Counted from the first letter of the stretch, positions 18,523 through 28,291 are shown. The stretch: DNA of 36,798 nt from an uncultured Pelagibacteraceae bacterium (GCA_902519375.1 CABYJS010000010.1:1-36798); one strand, 5' to 3'. Numbers and translations: made by a program. The notes: a model not told the origin generated them from the letters alone.

Positions 18523-18537
18523 GGAGTAAACAAAAAA

Positions 18538-20091
18538 ATGTTAAATAAAAGAGCTGACAAATTAGAATTACTTAGAATTGCTGAAGCCGTAGCTTTGGAA
18601 AAATCTATTGATAAAGAGTTAATTATTAGTTCAATGGAAACAGGTATTGCTAAAGCTGCTAAATCCAAATTTGGTCAAGATAATGAAATCAAAGTTTTAA
18701 TAAATAGAAGCAGTGGTGATATAGAAATTTTCAGAAAGCTTGTAATTTCAGAAAATCCTGAAAATGCCAACATTGAGATAAAATTAGAAGATGCAATCAA
18801 TTTAAATGAGATTAACAAGGATAAAAAAGTTGGAGATGAGGTTTTACAACCATTGCCATCATTTGATTTCGGAAGAATAGCAGCTCAAACAGCAAAACAA
18901 GTTATTAATACTAATGTGAGAGAGGCAGAACGAGAAAAACAATACAGTGATTTTATAGATAAAAAAGATACAATTTTAAGTGGTATTGTTAAAAGATTGG
19001 AATTTGGCAATGTGATAGTCGATCTGGGTAGAACGGAGGCAATAATTCAAAAAAATGAATTAATACCAAGAGAAAATATAAAACCTGGAGATCGAATTAA
19101 AGCTTATTGCCAAGATGTAAGAAGAGAAACCAGAGGACAACAGATTTTTTTATCTAGAGCTCATAATAAGTTTATGGAAAAACTTTTTTTTCAAGAAGTT
19201 CCAGAAATTTATGATGGATTAATTGAAATTCGATCTTCATCTAGAGACCCTGGAAGTAGAGCAAAAATTTGTGTAAAAGCCGTTGACACTTCACTTGATC
19301 CAGTTGGAGCTTGTGTGGGTATGAGAGGTTCAAGAGTTCAAGCAGTAGTAAATGAATTACAAGGCGAAAAAATTGATATTGTTAATTGGTCTGAGGATCC
19401 AGCAATCCTAGTTTCTAACGCGTTGTCACCTGCTGAAGTACAAAGAGTAAATGTTGATACCGAAAGAAAAAAACTTGATGTAATTCTCACTGAAGAAAAT
19501 TTAAGTAAGGCTATAGGACGAAGAGGTCAGAATGTTAGATTAGCAACAAAATTGTTAAATTTTGAAATTAACATAATGACAGATCAAGAAGATTCTGAAA
19601 GACGACAACTAGACTTCAAGGAAAAGACCGATAATTTTGTAAAAAATTTAGAACTTGATGAAACATTGGGTCAACTGTTAGTTGCTGAAGGCTTTTCAAC
19701 AATTGATGATATTAAGGATACCACAAGTGAGAATCTTATTAAAATTGAGGGTATAGAAGAAGATACAGCAAAAGCTTTGATTGAAAGAGCAAAAGAATTT
19801 TATGAAAAAGATCAAGAAGACATATCTCAAAGAATAAAAGATTTAGGATTAGCAGACGACTTAATTAACCTTAAAGGGCTTACTCCTGGCATGTTAGTTA
19901 CTCTTGGAGAACAAAAGATATTAAATTTACAAGATTTTTCAGATTTAGCCTCAGATGAACTTACTGGTGGTATTGATGTAGTCAAAGGTGAAAGAGTAAA
20001 AATTCAAGGATATTTAGAAGATTTTGCTTTATCAAAAATTGAAGCAGATGAATTAATAATGTCTGCAAGAGAAATTATTTATAAAGATTGA
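18538..20091 (+). CDS. nusA: NusA transcription termination/antitermination factor
   Basis: From ATG 18538 the protein has 517 residues. A longer reading frame from 18484 is rejected because it would translate the hairpin, and GGAG sits 11 bp before this ATG. Domains in order are the N-terminal RNA polymerase-binding domain (about 1-130), S1 (about 140-205), KH1 with GACVGMRGSRV (257-267), KH2 with AIGRRGQNVRLA (325-336), and two C-terminal acidic helix-hairpin-helix repeats (about 365-517). NusA binds RNA polymerase and modulates pausing, termination and rRNA antitermination. rimP, normally just upstream, and the ylxR gene normally just downstream are both missing. Confidence 0.96.
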   Translation: MLNKRADKLELLRIAEAVALEKSIDKELIISSMETGIAKAAKSKFGQDNEIKVLINRSSGDIEIFRKLVISENPENANIEIKLEDAINLNEINKDKKVGDEVLQPLPSFDFGRIAAQTAKQVINTNVREAEREKQYSDFIDKKDTILSGIVKRLEFGNVIVDLGRTEAIIQKNELIPRENIKPGDRIKAYCQDVRRETRGQQIFLSRAHNKFMEKLFFQEVPEIYDGLIEIRSSSRDPGSRAKICVKAVDTSLDPVGACVGMRGSRVQAVVNELQGEKIDIVNWSEDPAILVSNALSPAEVQRVNVDTERKKLDVILTEENLSKAIGRRGQNVRLATKLLNFEINIMTDQEDSERRQLDFKEKTDNFVKNLELDETLGQLLVAEGFSTIDDIKDTTSENLIKIEGIEEDTAKALIERAKEFYEKDQEDISQRIKDLGLADDLINLKGLTPGMLVTLGEQKILNLQDFSDLASDELTGGIDVVKGERVKIQGYLEDFALSKIEADELIMSAREIIYKD

Positions 20092-20101
20092 GGAATGAGA
20101 A

Positions 20102-22315
20102 ATGGAGAACAAAAAAACAAAACTTACAATTTCTGGAAATCCAAAAAAATCTTTCAAAAATTTTGAAGTTTCAAAAAATCAGGGAAAAAAAACTGTAGTT
20201 ATAGAAAAACAATCATCAAAACCTCTTAAAAAAGGCAATTTTAATAAATCCTTCGCCTCAAAACCATCTTCAAGTTTTAAAAGAGGAGCTACCCCCAAAC
20301 CTAACTTAACATCAAAAATCTCAACATCAACAAGTGACTTCGAAAGACGTAAATTAGCAGAGCAGAGGGCAACAAAAAGATTACAAGGGGACAATGAAGC
20401 TAAAGATAAAAAATCAAAACTGGGCTCTAAAAAAAGAGAACTTAAACTTACAGTTTCTAGAGCTCTTAGTGATGAGATTGAAACAAGAGAAAGAAGTTTA
20501 GCATCTGTGAAAAGGGCTAGACAAAAAGAATTGAAAAATGTCAATAAAGAGGAAAATAAAGAAAATTTAAAAAATATAAAAAGGGATATTAATATTCCAG
20601 AGGCTATAACTGTTAGAGAACTTGCAAATCGAATGGCCGAACAGTCAAGCAATGTGATTAAATTTTTATTTGGCATGGGTGTTACTGTTACAATTAATCA
20701 AACTTTAGCTGCAGACACTGCTGAATACTTAGTAAAAGAATTTGGTCATAATCCAATAAGAGAGGAAAAAGCAGAGGAAATAATTCAAAAGATAAAGGAG
20801 TCAAGGTCTGAAAATTTAAAAAATAGGCCTCCAATAGTAACTGTAATGGGACATGTAGATCATGGTAAAACATCTGTGCTTGATGTTTTAAGAAGTGCAA
20901 ATGTTGTTTCAGGAGAATTCGGAGGAATTACACAACATATAGGAGCTTACCAAATTGAAAATCAATCTAATAAATTAACTTTCATAGATACACCAGGTCA
21001 TGCAGCATTTACAGAGATGAGAGCTAGGGGTTCAAAGCTAACTGATATTGTTGTATTAGTTGTAGCTGCTGATGATGGTGTAAAACCACAAACAGTAGAG
21101 TCTATCAGGCATGCTAAGGCGGCAAATGTTCCAATCGTGGTTGCAATAAATAAGTGTGATTTGCCTGAAGCTGATCCACAAAAGATTAAAAATCAATTAT
21201 TAGAACATGAATTAATAGCAGAGGATTTATCAGGAGATACTTTAATGGTTGAAATATCTGCAAAAACAAAACTTAATTTAGAAAAACTGGTTGAAGCAAT
21301 AGTTCTTCAAGCTGAAATATTAGATCTAAAAACAGATTTCGATTCAAAAGCTACTGGAATTGTATTAGAATCTAAAATTGATATTGGAAGAGGTCCTGTA
21401 GCAACAATTATAATAACCACAGGAACTCTTAAAAAAGGAGATTTTTTTGTAAGTGGTCTTAGATGGGGGAAAATAAGAGCAATTATTAATGATAAAGGAA
21501 AAAATATTGAGGAAGCTCCACCATCAACGCCTGTAGAAATCTTAGGAATTAATGGTGCTTCAAAAGCAGGAGACGATTTTATTGTTCTAGATAATGAAAA
21601 AGAGGCAAAAACTTTAAGTATTAATAGAGCCCAAGAAAGTAAAGAGGGAAAGAATCCTCTTACATTTGCTACTCAAGACTCCGCTTTTTCAGATAAGTCT
21701 ACTGAAGAATTAAATTTAATTATAAAATCAGATGTTCATGGTTCCTCTGAAGCGATCAAAAATGCTATTAGTCAAATTACACATGAGGAAGTCAAACCGA
21801 AAATAATTCTAGCAGATATTGGGATGGTTACTGAGACTGATGTAACTTTAGCAAAAGCATCAAATGCTGTGTTGATCGCCTTTAATGTTAAACCAAGTAA
21901 AGAGGCAAAGAAACTTGCAGAGAATGAGAAAATTAATATTTCATCATTCAATATTATTTACGAAGTTTTAGACTATATAAAGCAAAAGATGTCTAGATTA
22001 CTTACACCTGATGTTAAGGAAACAATTATAGGGACTGCACAGATATTAGAAATATTTAAAGTTTCTGGTGCTGGTAAAGTAGCAGGATCCAAAGTAACAG
22101 AAGGAGAAATTACAAGTGTTTCTGAGGTCAGAATTATTAGAGATGGGACAATAATCTACACAGGAAAAGTAGGAACTTTATTCAGAGAAAAAAACCAGGT
22201 AAAACAGGTAGCTAATGGACAAGAATGTGGAATTACAGTTAAAGATTATATGGATTTTCAAAAAAATGATACAATAGAAGCTTTTAGTGTTACATCTATA
22301 GAAAGATCAATTTAA
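20102..22315 (+). CDS. infB: Translation initiation factor IF-2
   Basis: The 737-residue GTPase brings fMet-tRNA to the 30S subunit. The N-terminal part (about 1-165) is basic, repetitive and poorly conserved, and shorter than in many alphaproteobacteria. An IF2_N domain follows (about 165-215). The G domain has G1 GHVDHGKT (250-257), DTPGH (296-300) and NKCD near 347. Domains II to IV complete the protein. It starts 10 bp after nusA with no ylxR between them. Its TAA shares one base with the rbfA ATG. Confidence 0.97.
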   Translation: MENKKTKLTISGNPKKSFKNFEVSKNQGKKTVVIEKQSSKPLKKGNFNKSFASKPSSSFKRGATPKPNLTSKISTSTSDFERRKLAEQRATKRLQGDNEAKDKKSKLGSKKRELKLTVSRALSDEIETRERSLASVKRARQKELKNVNKEENKENLKNIKRDINIPEAITVRELANRMAEQSSNVIKFLFGMGVTVTINQTLAADTAEYLVKEFGHNPIREEKAEEIIQKIKESRSENLKNRPPIVTVMGHVDHGKTSVLDVLRSANVVSGEFGGITQHIGAYQIENQSNKLTFIDTPGHAAFTEMRARGSKLTDIVVLVVAADDGVKPQTVESIRHAKAANVPIVVAINKCDLPEADPQKIKNQLLEHELIAEDLSGDTLMVEISAKTKLNLEKLVEAIVLQAEILDLKTDFDSKATGIVLESKIDIGRGPVATIIITTGTLKKGDFFVSGLRWGKIRAIINDKGKNIEEAPPSTPVEILGINGASKAGDDFIVLDNEKEAKTLSINRAQESKEGKNPLTFATQDSAFSDKSTEELNLIIKSDVHGSSEAIKNAISQITHEEVKPKIILADIGMVTETDVTLAKASNAVLIAFNVKPSKEAKKLAENEKINISSFNIIYEVLDYIKQKMSRLLTPDVKETIIGTAQILEIFKVSGAGKVAGSKVTEGEITSVSEVRIIRDGTIIYTGKVGTLFREKNQVKQVANGQECGITVKDYMDFQKNDTIEAFSVTSIERSI

Positions 22316-22683
22316 TGGCTGACAGAATAGGAAAACCAGTATCACAACGACAGCTTAGAGTAGGTGAAATGATTAAACAGTCTTTAAGCATGATTTTTAT
22401 TAGAAATGAGGCTAAGGTCCCAAATTTAGAAACTAAAAGAATAACTGTTACAGAGGTTAGAATGAGTCAGGATTTGAAGATTGCTAAAGCGTATGTTTTA
22501 CCGCTAGGTGGAAAAAATGCCGAGCAAATAATTCAAACATTGAAAGAATATTCTTTTTTGATAAGAAAAATTTTATCACAGAAAGTAGATATGAAATTTT
22601 TGCCAAAACTTCTTTTTCGGAAAGATGAGTCATTTGAGTATGCTGAAAAGATAGAAAATTTAATAAAACAAACAAACAAGTAG
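22315..22683 (+). CDS. rbfA: RbfA, 30S ribosome-binding factor
   Basis: The 122-residue protein has the RbfA pattern: RQLRVGEMIKQSLSMIF near the start, VTEVRMSQDLKIAKAYVLPLGG (about 45-66) and a helical end with RKILSQKVDMKFLPKLLFRKDES. It binds the 30S subunit and helps 16S rRNA 5' end maturation and cold adaptation. Start and infB stop overlap by one base (TAATG), so translation is coupled. truB, which usually lies between rbfA and rpsO, is absent, as the next gene begins 12 bp later. Confidence 0.94.
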   Translation: MADRIGKPVSQRQLRVGEMIKQSLSMIFIRNEAKVPNLETKRITVTEVRMSQDLKIAKAYVLPLGGKNAEQIIQTLKEYSFLIRKILSQKVDMKFLPKLLFRKDESFEYAEKIENLIKQTNK

Positions 22684-22695
22684 GATAAACAAAAC

Positions 22696-22944
22696 ATGAA
22701 TAAGAAAGCACAAGAGTTAGCAACACATGATAAAGATACAGGATCTTCGGAGATTCAGATTGCTTTGCTAACAGACAAAATTGAAACTCTTTCAATTCAC
22801 ATAAAGAAGTTTAAAAAAGATAAACATTCTTCAGTTGGATTGTTGAGGGCGGTCAATAGAAGAAAGAAATTGTTAGAATACCTAAAAAAAAATAAAATGG
22901 ATTCTTACAAAAATGTACTGTCGAAATTGAATTTAAGAAAATAA
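22696..22944 (+). CDS. rpsO: Ribosomal protein S15
   Basis: The 82-residue protein is about seven residues shorter at the N terminus than typical S15 (89). An in-frame stop five codons upstream (22681) excludes a longer form. Conserved segments are THDKDTGSSEIQIALLT (10-26), the LS-HIKKFKKDKHSSVGLLR rRNA-binding part and VNRRKKLLEYLKK. S15 binds the 16S central domain early in assembly. The rpsO-pnp order is conserved in bacteria. Confidence 0.96.
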   Translation: MNKKAQELATHDKDTGSSEIQIALLTDKIETLSIHIKKFKKDKHSSVGLLRAVNRRKKLLEYLKKNKMDSYKNVLSKLNLRK

Positions 22945-22960
22945 AAGATCAAGATAGATA

Positions 22961-22998
22961 GAACGAAATGGAACGAAACGAAACGAAATGGAAATGAA
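22961..22998 (+). repeat. Purine-rich tandem repeat in the rpsO-pnp gap
   Basis: Imperfect 10-bp units GAACGAAATG, GAACGAAACG, AAACGAAATG are followed by GAAATGAA up to the pnp start. The strand is almost free of C/T apart from the C in CGAA and the T in ATG. It contains ATG triplets at 22968, 22988 and 22994 upstream of the proposed start, and no normal Shine-Dalgarno. It may be a slipped microsatellite or part of the pnp leader acting as a purine-rich ribosome site. Confidence 0.7.
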
Positions 22999-25071
22999 AT
23001 GTTTAAAGTATATAAGAAGGAAATCGAAGTAGCAGGCAAGAAGATAAGTTTAGAAACAGGCAAAGTAGCAAGACAAGCAGACGGTGCAATTATAGCAACA
23101 TCCGGTGAAACAGTTATTTTAGCAACAGTAGTAGGAGCAAAAAAAGTAAATCCAGATATGGATTATTTTCCTTTATCAGTAAATTACCAAGAAAAATACT
23201 ATGCAGGAGGAAAAATTCCTGGAGGATATTTTAAAAGAGAAGCAAGACCAACTGAAAGTGAAACATTAATATCAAGATTAATTGATAGACCTATAAGACC
23301 TTTGTTTCCAGATGAGTTTAAAAATGAAGTACAATTATTACCAACAGTAATTTCTTATGACAAAGAAAATCAACCAGATATTCTTGCAATTACTGCTTCA
23401 TCAGCAGCATTAGCTATTTCAGGAATGCCATTCATGGGTCCTGTGGGAGCATCTAGAGTTGGTTTTGTTGATGGTAAGTATATTCTTAATCCTTCAAAAG
23501 CCGAATTAGAAAACTCAAGTTTAGATTTAGTCGTAGCAGGTACCAAAGATGCTGTGCTGATGGTTGAGTCAGAAGCTAATGGTTTATCAGAAGAAGAAAT
23601 GCTAAATGCCGTCAAGTTTGGACATGAAGGATTTGTCCCAGTAATCGAAATGATAGAAGAGCTGGCAAAAAAATGTAGAAAACAAGAATGGAATATTGAG
23701 AAAAAGGACTTATCTGAAGTTAAGAAAAAACTAGAATCGACTTTTACAGATGATCTTAAGAAAGCTTTTGCAACCAAAGATAAACAAGATAGATCAAATC
23801 AAATTTCAGAAATCACAGATAAAGCTAAAAAACTTTATGAAGAAGATGAAAACTACACTGATCTTGATGTAAATAGCCAATTAAAAAGTTTAGAAAAATC
23901 TATTGTAAGAACTGATATTCTTAAAAATAAAAACAGAATTGATGGTAGAGGTTTATCTGATGTAAGAGCTATTTCATGTGAAGTTGGTGTCTTGCCAAGA
24001 ACTCATGGTTCTGCATTATTTACTAGAGGTGAAACCCAAGCAATAGTTGTTACTACTTTAGGAACTTCCGATGATGAACAGAGACTAGAAAGTTTAGATG
24101 GACAGCACAGAGAAAGATTTATGCTACATTATAACTTTCCTCCTTTTTCAGTTGGTGAAACTGGAAGAATTGGAACTGGTAGACGTGAAATTGGTCATGG
24201 CAAACTAGCTTGGAGAGCAATTAACTCTTCACTACCTTCAAAAGAATCATTTCCATACACATTTAGAATTGTGTCAGAAATCACAGAGTCTAATGGGTCT
24301 TCTTCAATGGCTACTGTTTGTGGAGCATCTCTAGCATTGATGGATGCTGGTGTTCCCATTAAAGAACCAGTTGCAGGTATTGCAATGGGTTTAATTAAAG
24401 AAGGTGATGATTTTAGTGTTCTATCAGATATTTTAGGTGACGAGGATCACTTAGGAGACATGGACTTTAAAGTTGCTGGAACTAAAGATGGAATCACTTC
24501 ACTTCAAATGGATATCAAAATTACTGGTATTACTTTTGAAATTATGGAGCAAGCTTTAAAACAAGCTAAGGAGGGAAGAATTCACATTTTAGGTGAAATG
24601 AATAAAGCTTTAGACAAGTCAAGAGCTGATGTTGGGAAACATACTCCAAAAATGGAACAAGTAACTGTTGATAAAAAAGACATTGCTGCTGTAATTGGAA
24701 AAGGCGGAGCAACAATCAGAGAGATTGTTGAAAAATCAGGTGCTAAAGTTGATGTAAATGATGAAGGTGTGGTAACAGTTGCTGCTCCAGACGAAGATTC
24801 TAGAAACATTGCTATGCAAATGATTAAAGACATCACAGCAAAAGCTGAATTGAATAAAATTTATTCAGGCAAAGTAATGAAGATTATGGAATTTGGTGCG
24901 TTTGTTAATTTCTTAGGAAAACAAGATGGATTAGTTCATATCTCAGAACTAGCAGATAAAAGAGTTGCTAAAGTCACCGACGTCGTAAAAGAAGGTGATG
25001 AAGTAAAAGTTAAAGTAATTGGTTTTGATAGAGGTAAAGTTAAACTTTCAATGAAACAAGCAGCAGATTAA
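22999..25071 (+). CDS. pnp: Polynucleotide phosphorylase
   Basis: The 690-residue protein has two RNase PH domains (about 10-225 and 310-545) with a helical linker, then KH ([12 protein letters not shown] near 560) and S1 ([19 protein letters not shown] to the end). It degrades RNA 3' to 5' using phosphate, alone or in the degradosome. The ATG at 22999 fits the conserved start ([27 protein letters not shown]). Upstream ATG triplets in the repeat are not in a conserved context. It is the last gene of the nusA-infB-rbfA-rpsO-pnp run. A small separate gene follows. Confidence 0.97.
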   Translation: MFKVYKKEIEVAGKKISLETGKVARQADGAIIATSGETVILATVVGAKKVNPDMDYFPLSVNYQEKYYAGGKIPGGYFKREARPTESETLISRLIDRPIRPLFPDEFKNEVQLLPTVISYDKENQPDILAITASSAALAISGMPFMGPVGASRVGFVDGKYILNPSKAELENSSLDLVVAGTKDAVLMVESEANGLSEEEMLNAVKFGHEGFVPVIEMIEELAKKCRKQEWNIEKKDLSEVKKKLESTFTDDLKKAFATKDKQDRSNQISEITDKAKKLYEEDENYTDLDVNSQLKSLEKSIVRTDILKNKNRIDGRGLSDVRAISCEVGVLPRTHGSALFTRGETQAIVVTTLGTSDDEQRLESLDGQHRERFMLHYNFPPFSVGETGRIGTGRREIGHGKLAWRAINSSLPSKESFPYTFRIVSEITESNGSSSMATVCGASLALMDAGVPIKEPVAGIAMGLIKEGDDFSVLSDILGDEDHLGDMDFKVAGTKDGITSLQMDIKITGITFEIMEQALKQAKEGRIHILGEMNKALDKSRADVGKHTPKMEQVTVDKKDIAAVIGKGGATIREIVEKSGAKVDVNDEGVVTVAAPDEDSRNIAMQMIKDITAKAELNKIYSGKVMKIMEFGAFVNFLGKQDGLVHISELADKRVAKVTDVVKEGDEVKVKVIGFDRGKVKLSMKQAAD

Positions 25072-25112
25072 GTTGCAGTGAAAAAAAATTATTAAAGGTA
25101 AAATTTTTATAG

Positions 25113-25235
25113 ATGGAAACTTGGATAATTTTACTACTACTAGTTGTTGTAATATGGGTTCTTTTTAGACCAATTTCAAAAAAAGAACTTGATAGATATA
25201 ATGACAAAGATAATTGGTCGAATATGGGTTTTTAA
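25113..25235 (+). CDS. Small single-pass membrane protein, unrecognised
   Basis: A 40-residue reading frame with an N-terminal hydrophobic helix (about residues 3-18, ILLLLVVVIWVLF) followed by a polar tail (KKELDRYNDKDNWSNMGF). It lies between pnp, 41 bp upstream, and convergent fabI, whose stop is 3 bp away, filling the gap exactly as real genes do in this compact genome. The helix plus charged tail looks like a membrane-anchored microprotein. No family was recognised. The ribosome site is weak (AAGG about 14 bp before ATG). A chance frame cannot be excluded. Confidence 0.55.
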   Translation: METWIILLLLVVVIWVLFRPISKKELDRYNDKDNWSNMGF

Positions 25236-25238
25236 AGA

Positions 25239-26024
25239 TTAAGAAATGTTCTTAGGATCTGGCATTCCAACCTTGTTATATCCAGCATCTACGTAGTGGA
25301 TTTCACCAGTGACACCGTTAGCAAGGTCACTTAATAGATATAATGCTGAATTTCCAACATCATGGATATCTACGTTTCTTTTTAGTAATGAATGATTTTC
25401 ATTCCATTTATAAAGGAATTTTGCATCCCCAATTGCAGAAGCTGCTAAAGTCTTAATAGGTCCAGCGCTTATAGCATTAACCCTCATACCTCTTGAACCC
25501 AGATCTCTTGCCAGATATTTGACACTAGACTCTAAAGCTGCCTTACAAACACCCATTACATTATAATTAGGAATAGCTTTATTTGCTTCGTAACTTAGAG
25601 TAATTAGACTTCCACCCTCATTCATTATTTTAGATGCTTCTTTTGCAACTTCTGTAAATGAAAAGCACGAAATTAACATACTTCTTAAAAAATTTTCTCT
25701 TGTTGTATTTAAATATTCTCCAGCTAACTCTGACTTATCTGAAAAAGCAATTGCATGAACAACAAAATCAATTTTACCCCATTGAGATTTAACATCTTCA
25801 AATAATTTTGTTACGTCTTCTTTTTTTTCAACATCACAGCTAAGTGTAACTTTAGAATTTAATTTTTCTGCCAAAGGAAGAACTCTTTTTTTTAAAGCAT
25901 CGCCAAGATAAGTGAATGCAAGTTCAGCTCCAGCTTCAGCAAGTTTTTGTGAAATACCCCAGGCTATAGACCTTTCGTTAGCAACTCCCATGATTATTCC
26001 TTTTTTACCTTTCATTAAACTCAT
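25239..26024 (-). CDS. fabI: Enoyl-[acyl-carrier-protein] reductase (NADH), FabI
   Basis: The 261-residue short-chain dehydrogenase catalyses the last reductive step of each fatty acid elongation cycle. The FabI-specific nucleotide loop GVANERSIAWGI (13-24) and catalytic Y154-x6-K161 (YNVMGVCK) are visible, along with SAGPIKTLAASAI in the substrate loop. It lies 2 bp after fabB in a fabA-fabB-fabI run. An alternative start at Met4 would also be possible. Confidence 0.96.
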   Translation of the reverse strand: MSLMKGKKGIIMGVANERSIAWGISQKLAEAGAELAFTYLGDALKKRVLPLAEKLNSKVTLSCDVEKKEDVTKLFEDVKSQWGKIDFVVHAIAFSDKSELAGEYLNTTRENFLRSMLISCFSFTEVAKEASKIMNEGGSLITLSYEANKAIPNYNVMGVCKAALESSVKYLARDLGSRGMRVNAISAGPIKTLAASAIGDAKFLYKWNENHSLLKRNVDIHDVGNSALYLLSDLANGVTGEIHYVDAGYNKVGMPDPKNIS

Positions 26025-26026
26025 AA

Positions 26027-27238
26027 TTATACCTTTTCAAAAATAAGAGCAGCATTGGTTCCACCAAAACCAAAACTATTAGACATAACCGTATTTAAAG
26101 TTGCTCCTGTTTCTGTTTTAGCAACGATCGGAAATTTTTTAGCTTCTTCATCCATTTCATTAATATTTGCAGAACCAGCTATAAAATTATTTTTCATCAT
26201 AATTAAGCAATATATTGCCTCGTGGACTGATGCAGCACCTAAGGGATGACCTGATAATGATTTAGTTGAACTTATTTTTGGAATATTATCTCCAAAGGTA
26301 TTTTTGACAGCATTTAATTCAGTAATATCTCCCACAGGTGTAGATGTTCCATGAGTATTAATATAATCTATATTATTGTTTGTAGTAGCCATCGCCATTT
26401 GCATACATCTTACAGCTCCTTCTCCAGATGGCGCAACCATATCGTATCCATCTGAAGTTGCTCCATAACCAGTTAATTCTGCATATATTTTAGCTCCTCT
26501 AGCTTTGGCATGATCATATTCTTCAAGCACTAGAACTCCACCACCACCTGCTATTACAAAACCATCTCTATTTTTATCATAAGCTCTTGATGCCGTCGCA
26601 GGTGTATCATTATATTTTGAGGATAATGCAGTCATAGCATCAAACATTGCGGTCATAGCCCAATGTATTTCTTCGCTTCCTCCTGCGAAAACAATATCTT
26701 GTTTTCCCATTTGAATTAATTCCATAGAATTACCAATACAATGTCCACTTGTTGCACAAGCTGAACTCATAGTATAATTAGTTCCCTTAATTCTAAAAGG
26801 TACTGCTAATGTTGCAGATGCTGTACTTGCCATTGTTCTTGGAACAATAAAAGGTCCCATCAGTTTTGGAGTTTTGGCTCTAGTTTTGTCAGCTGCTAAA
26901 ATTACATTTTCAATTGAAGGTCCTCCAGAACCCATAACAATTCCAGTTTTAAAATTACTAATCTCTTTTTCTTCCAATCCAGAATCTTGGATAGCTTCTT
27001 TCATTGCTATATAATTGTATGCAGAACCTGAGCCCATGAACCTGATTGTTTTTCGATCGATATGATCTTCAAGTTTTATATTTGGCTTACCGTGAACATG
27101 GCTTTTTAAATTATGTTCTTTGTATTCTTCACTAAATGATATCCCAGATTTTGAATTAAATAGAGATTGATGCACCTCTTCTTGATTATTACCTAAACAA
27201 GAGACAATCCCCAAGCCTGTAATTACAACTCTTCTCAT
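26027..27238 (-). CDS. fabB: 3-oxoacyl-ACP synthase I, FabB
   Basis: The 403-residue condensing enzyme has the C-H-H triad at C161 ([10 protein letters not shown]), H296 ([11 protein letters not shown]) and H331 ([13 protein letters not shown]). FabB elongates cis-3-decenoyl-ACP made by FabA and so commits carbon to unsaturated fatty acids. The pairing with fabA supports FabB rather than FabF. The ATG shares a base with the fabA TAA (TAATG), giving coupled translation. Confidence 0.95.
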   Translation of the reverse strand: MRRVVITGLGIVSCLGNNQEEVHQSLFNSKSGISFSEEYKEHNLKSHVHGKPNIKLEDHIDRKTIRFMGSGSAYNYIAMKEAIQDSGLEEKEISNFKTGIVMGSGGPSIENVILAADKTRAKTPKLMGPFIVPRTMASTASATLAVPFRIKGTNYTMSSACATSGHCIGNSMELIQMGKQDIVFAGGSEEIHWAMTAMFDAMTALSSKYNDTPATASRAYDKNRDGFVIAGGGGVLVLEEYDHAKARGAKIYAELTGYGATSDGYDMVAPSGEGAVRCMQMAMATTNNNIDYINTHGTSTPVGDITELNAVKNTFGDNIPKISSTKSLSGHPLGAASVHEAIYCLIMMKNNFIAGSANINEMDEEAKKFPIVAKTETGATLNTVMSNSFGFGGTNAALIFEKV

Positions 27239-27738
27239 TATTTAAATAATCCTACTTTTAAACTATCAGCAGAATATATCTTCTTTTCATCTGCTAATAC
27301 CACCCCGTTTGCAAGCCCAACAGTCGTTCCTCCAGGGGACATAATTTTTTTCATATCAATTTCATATCTTACCAATTTTACATTTTGTAGAACTTCACCT
27401 GTAAATTTTACTGTTCCAACTCCTAAAGCCCTTCCTTTTCCAGGATTTCCAATCCAGCCTAAATAAAAACCAACTAACTGCCACATGGCATCGAGACCAA
27501 GGCATCCAGGCATGACAGGGTCATCTTTAAAGTGACAATCGAAAAACCACAGGTTTTTTTTTATATCTAATTCAGCTTTTAAAGTACCTTTCTTAAAAGC
27601 ACCTTTGTTGTCATTAATTTCTGTAATTCTATCAAACATAAGCATTGGCGGAAGTGGTAATTTAGCATTTCCTGGACCAAATAATCTACCCTCACTACAA
27701 TTTATTAGCTCGTCATATGAGTAAGAATTTTTTTTCAT
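27238..27738 (-). CDS. fabA: 3-hydroxydecanoyl-ACP dehydratase/isomerase, FabA
   Basis: The 166-residue hot-dog-fold enzyme has the FabA signature [21 protein letters not shown], with active-site H69 and D83, plus [17 protein letters not shown]. It dehydrates 3-hydroxydecanoyl-ACP and isomerises the product to the cis-3 isomer, the branch point for unsaturated fatty acids. It is the first gene of fabA-fabB-fabI, and is divergent from irr across 91 bp, an arrangement also seen in other alphaproteobacteria. An Irr-box-like element lies in that gap, so iron could affect this operon. Confidence 0.97.
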   Translation of the reverse strand: MKKNSYSYDELINCSEGRLFGPGNAKLPLPPMLMFDRITEINDNKGAFKKGTLKAELDIKKNLWFFDCHFKDDPVMPGCLGLDAMWQLVGFYLGWIGNPGKGRALGVGTVKFTGEVLQNVKLVRYEIDMKKIMSPGGTTVGLANGVVLADEKKIYSADSLKVGLFK

Positions 27739-27797
27739 AGAATTGAGTATTCTTATTTACTTGATTTTTACATTATATAATATAATTATAATACTAG

Positions 27798-27814
27798 TTT
27801 AGAATAATTATAAC
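27798..27814. promoter_or_regulatory. Putative Irr operator (ICE-like) in the fabA/irr intergenic region
   Basis: TTTAGAATAATTATAAC is a 17-bp imperfect inverted repeat (6 of 8 arm positions pair around a central A). The first 16 bases differ by one base from a copy in the katG promoter at 28275. The TTTAGAA arm resembles iron control elements recognised by Irr in other alphaproteobacteria. It lies 16 bp before the irr start, so autoregulation is plausible, and about 60 bp before fabA. Confidence 0.6.
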
Positions 27815-27829
27815 TAACAATACGACTAA

Positions 27830-28231
27830 ATGTTAAAATATATCGATAAATTAAGAAATTCTGGCTTAAGACCTACTAAACAAAGACTTCAAATATGTGA
27901 AGTTCTATTCGATACAGACAAAACTTTTCATTTTACGATTTATGAATTGGAAAAAAAAATCAAAAAACAGATAAATAATAGAATATCTTTAGCTACAGTT
28001 TATAACACTGTTCATGCATTTGAAAAAAAGGGATATTTAAAACAAATTCCTATAAATTCCAATCAAACTTATTTTGATACCAATGTTACTGATCATCACC
28101 ATTTTTACGATTTAAAAGATGAAAAATTAATTGACTTAGAAAATTGTGATGTTGGACCAATTAATATTTTAAAGAAGATAAATGGAAAAAAAATTAAATC
28201 TGTTGAGGTTCTAGTAAAGCTCGAAGATTAA
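27830..28231 (+). CDS. irr: Irr, iron/heme-responsive Fur-family regulator
   Basis: The 133-residue protein has the Fur winged helix with GLRPTKQR (12-19) and recognition helix SLATVYNTVHAFEKKGYL (53-70). The dimerisation part carries the Irr-type heme/metal motif DHHHFYD (88-94). It lacks the N-terminal GCPWH heme-regulatory motif of Bradyrhizobium Irr, like Irr of Rhizobium and Brucella. Irr senses heme supply and controls heme, iron and heme-enzyme genes. The position divergent from fabA and upstream of katG, with ICE-like boxes at both promoters, supports Irr over PerR, although a peroxide-sensing PerR-like role next to katG is the main alternative. Confidence 0.85.
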   Translation: MLKYIDKLRNSGLRPTKQRLQICEVLFDTDKTFHFTIYELEKKIKKQINNRISLATVYNTVHAFEKKGYLKQIPINSNQTYFDTNVTDHHHFYDLKDEKLIDLENCDVGPINILKKINGKKIKSVEVLVKLED

Positions 28232-28264
28232 ATAAATAATTTTTTTAGCGTCATTATTAACCAA

Positions 28265-28291
28265 TTGACACCTATTTAGAATCATTATAAA
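28265..28291 (+). promoter_or_regulatory. katG promoter with overlapping ICE-like operator
   Basis: A perfect TTGACA -35 (28265-28270) is followed after 15 bp by TATAAA (28286-28291). TTTAGAATCATTATAAA, a 17-bp inverted repeat with 7 of 8 arm positions paired, covers 28275-28291, filling the spacer and overlapping the -10. That is the classic place for a repressor. The same box occurs before irr. The ribosome site GGGGA lies at 28316-28320. Confidence 0.65.

Noticed and set aside
18484-18537. In-frame N-terminal extension of nusA from ATG 18484
   Set aside because: It would translate the terminator hairpin and its T run, and has no homology to NusA. A GGAG site directly precedes ATG 18538.
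20179-20676. 165-codon frame antisense to the start of infB
   Set aside because: It is a Ser/Leu-rich shadow of the repetitive, basic infB N-terminal region and resembles no family.
22961-22998. CRISPR-like repeat
   Set aside because: Units of about 10 bp are directly adjoining with no spacers, so it is a simple tandem repeat.
23370-23777. 135-codon frame antisense to pnp
   Set aside because: It is low-complexity antisense of a conserved coding region with no family resemblance.
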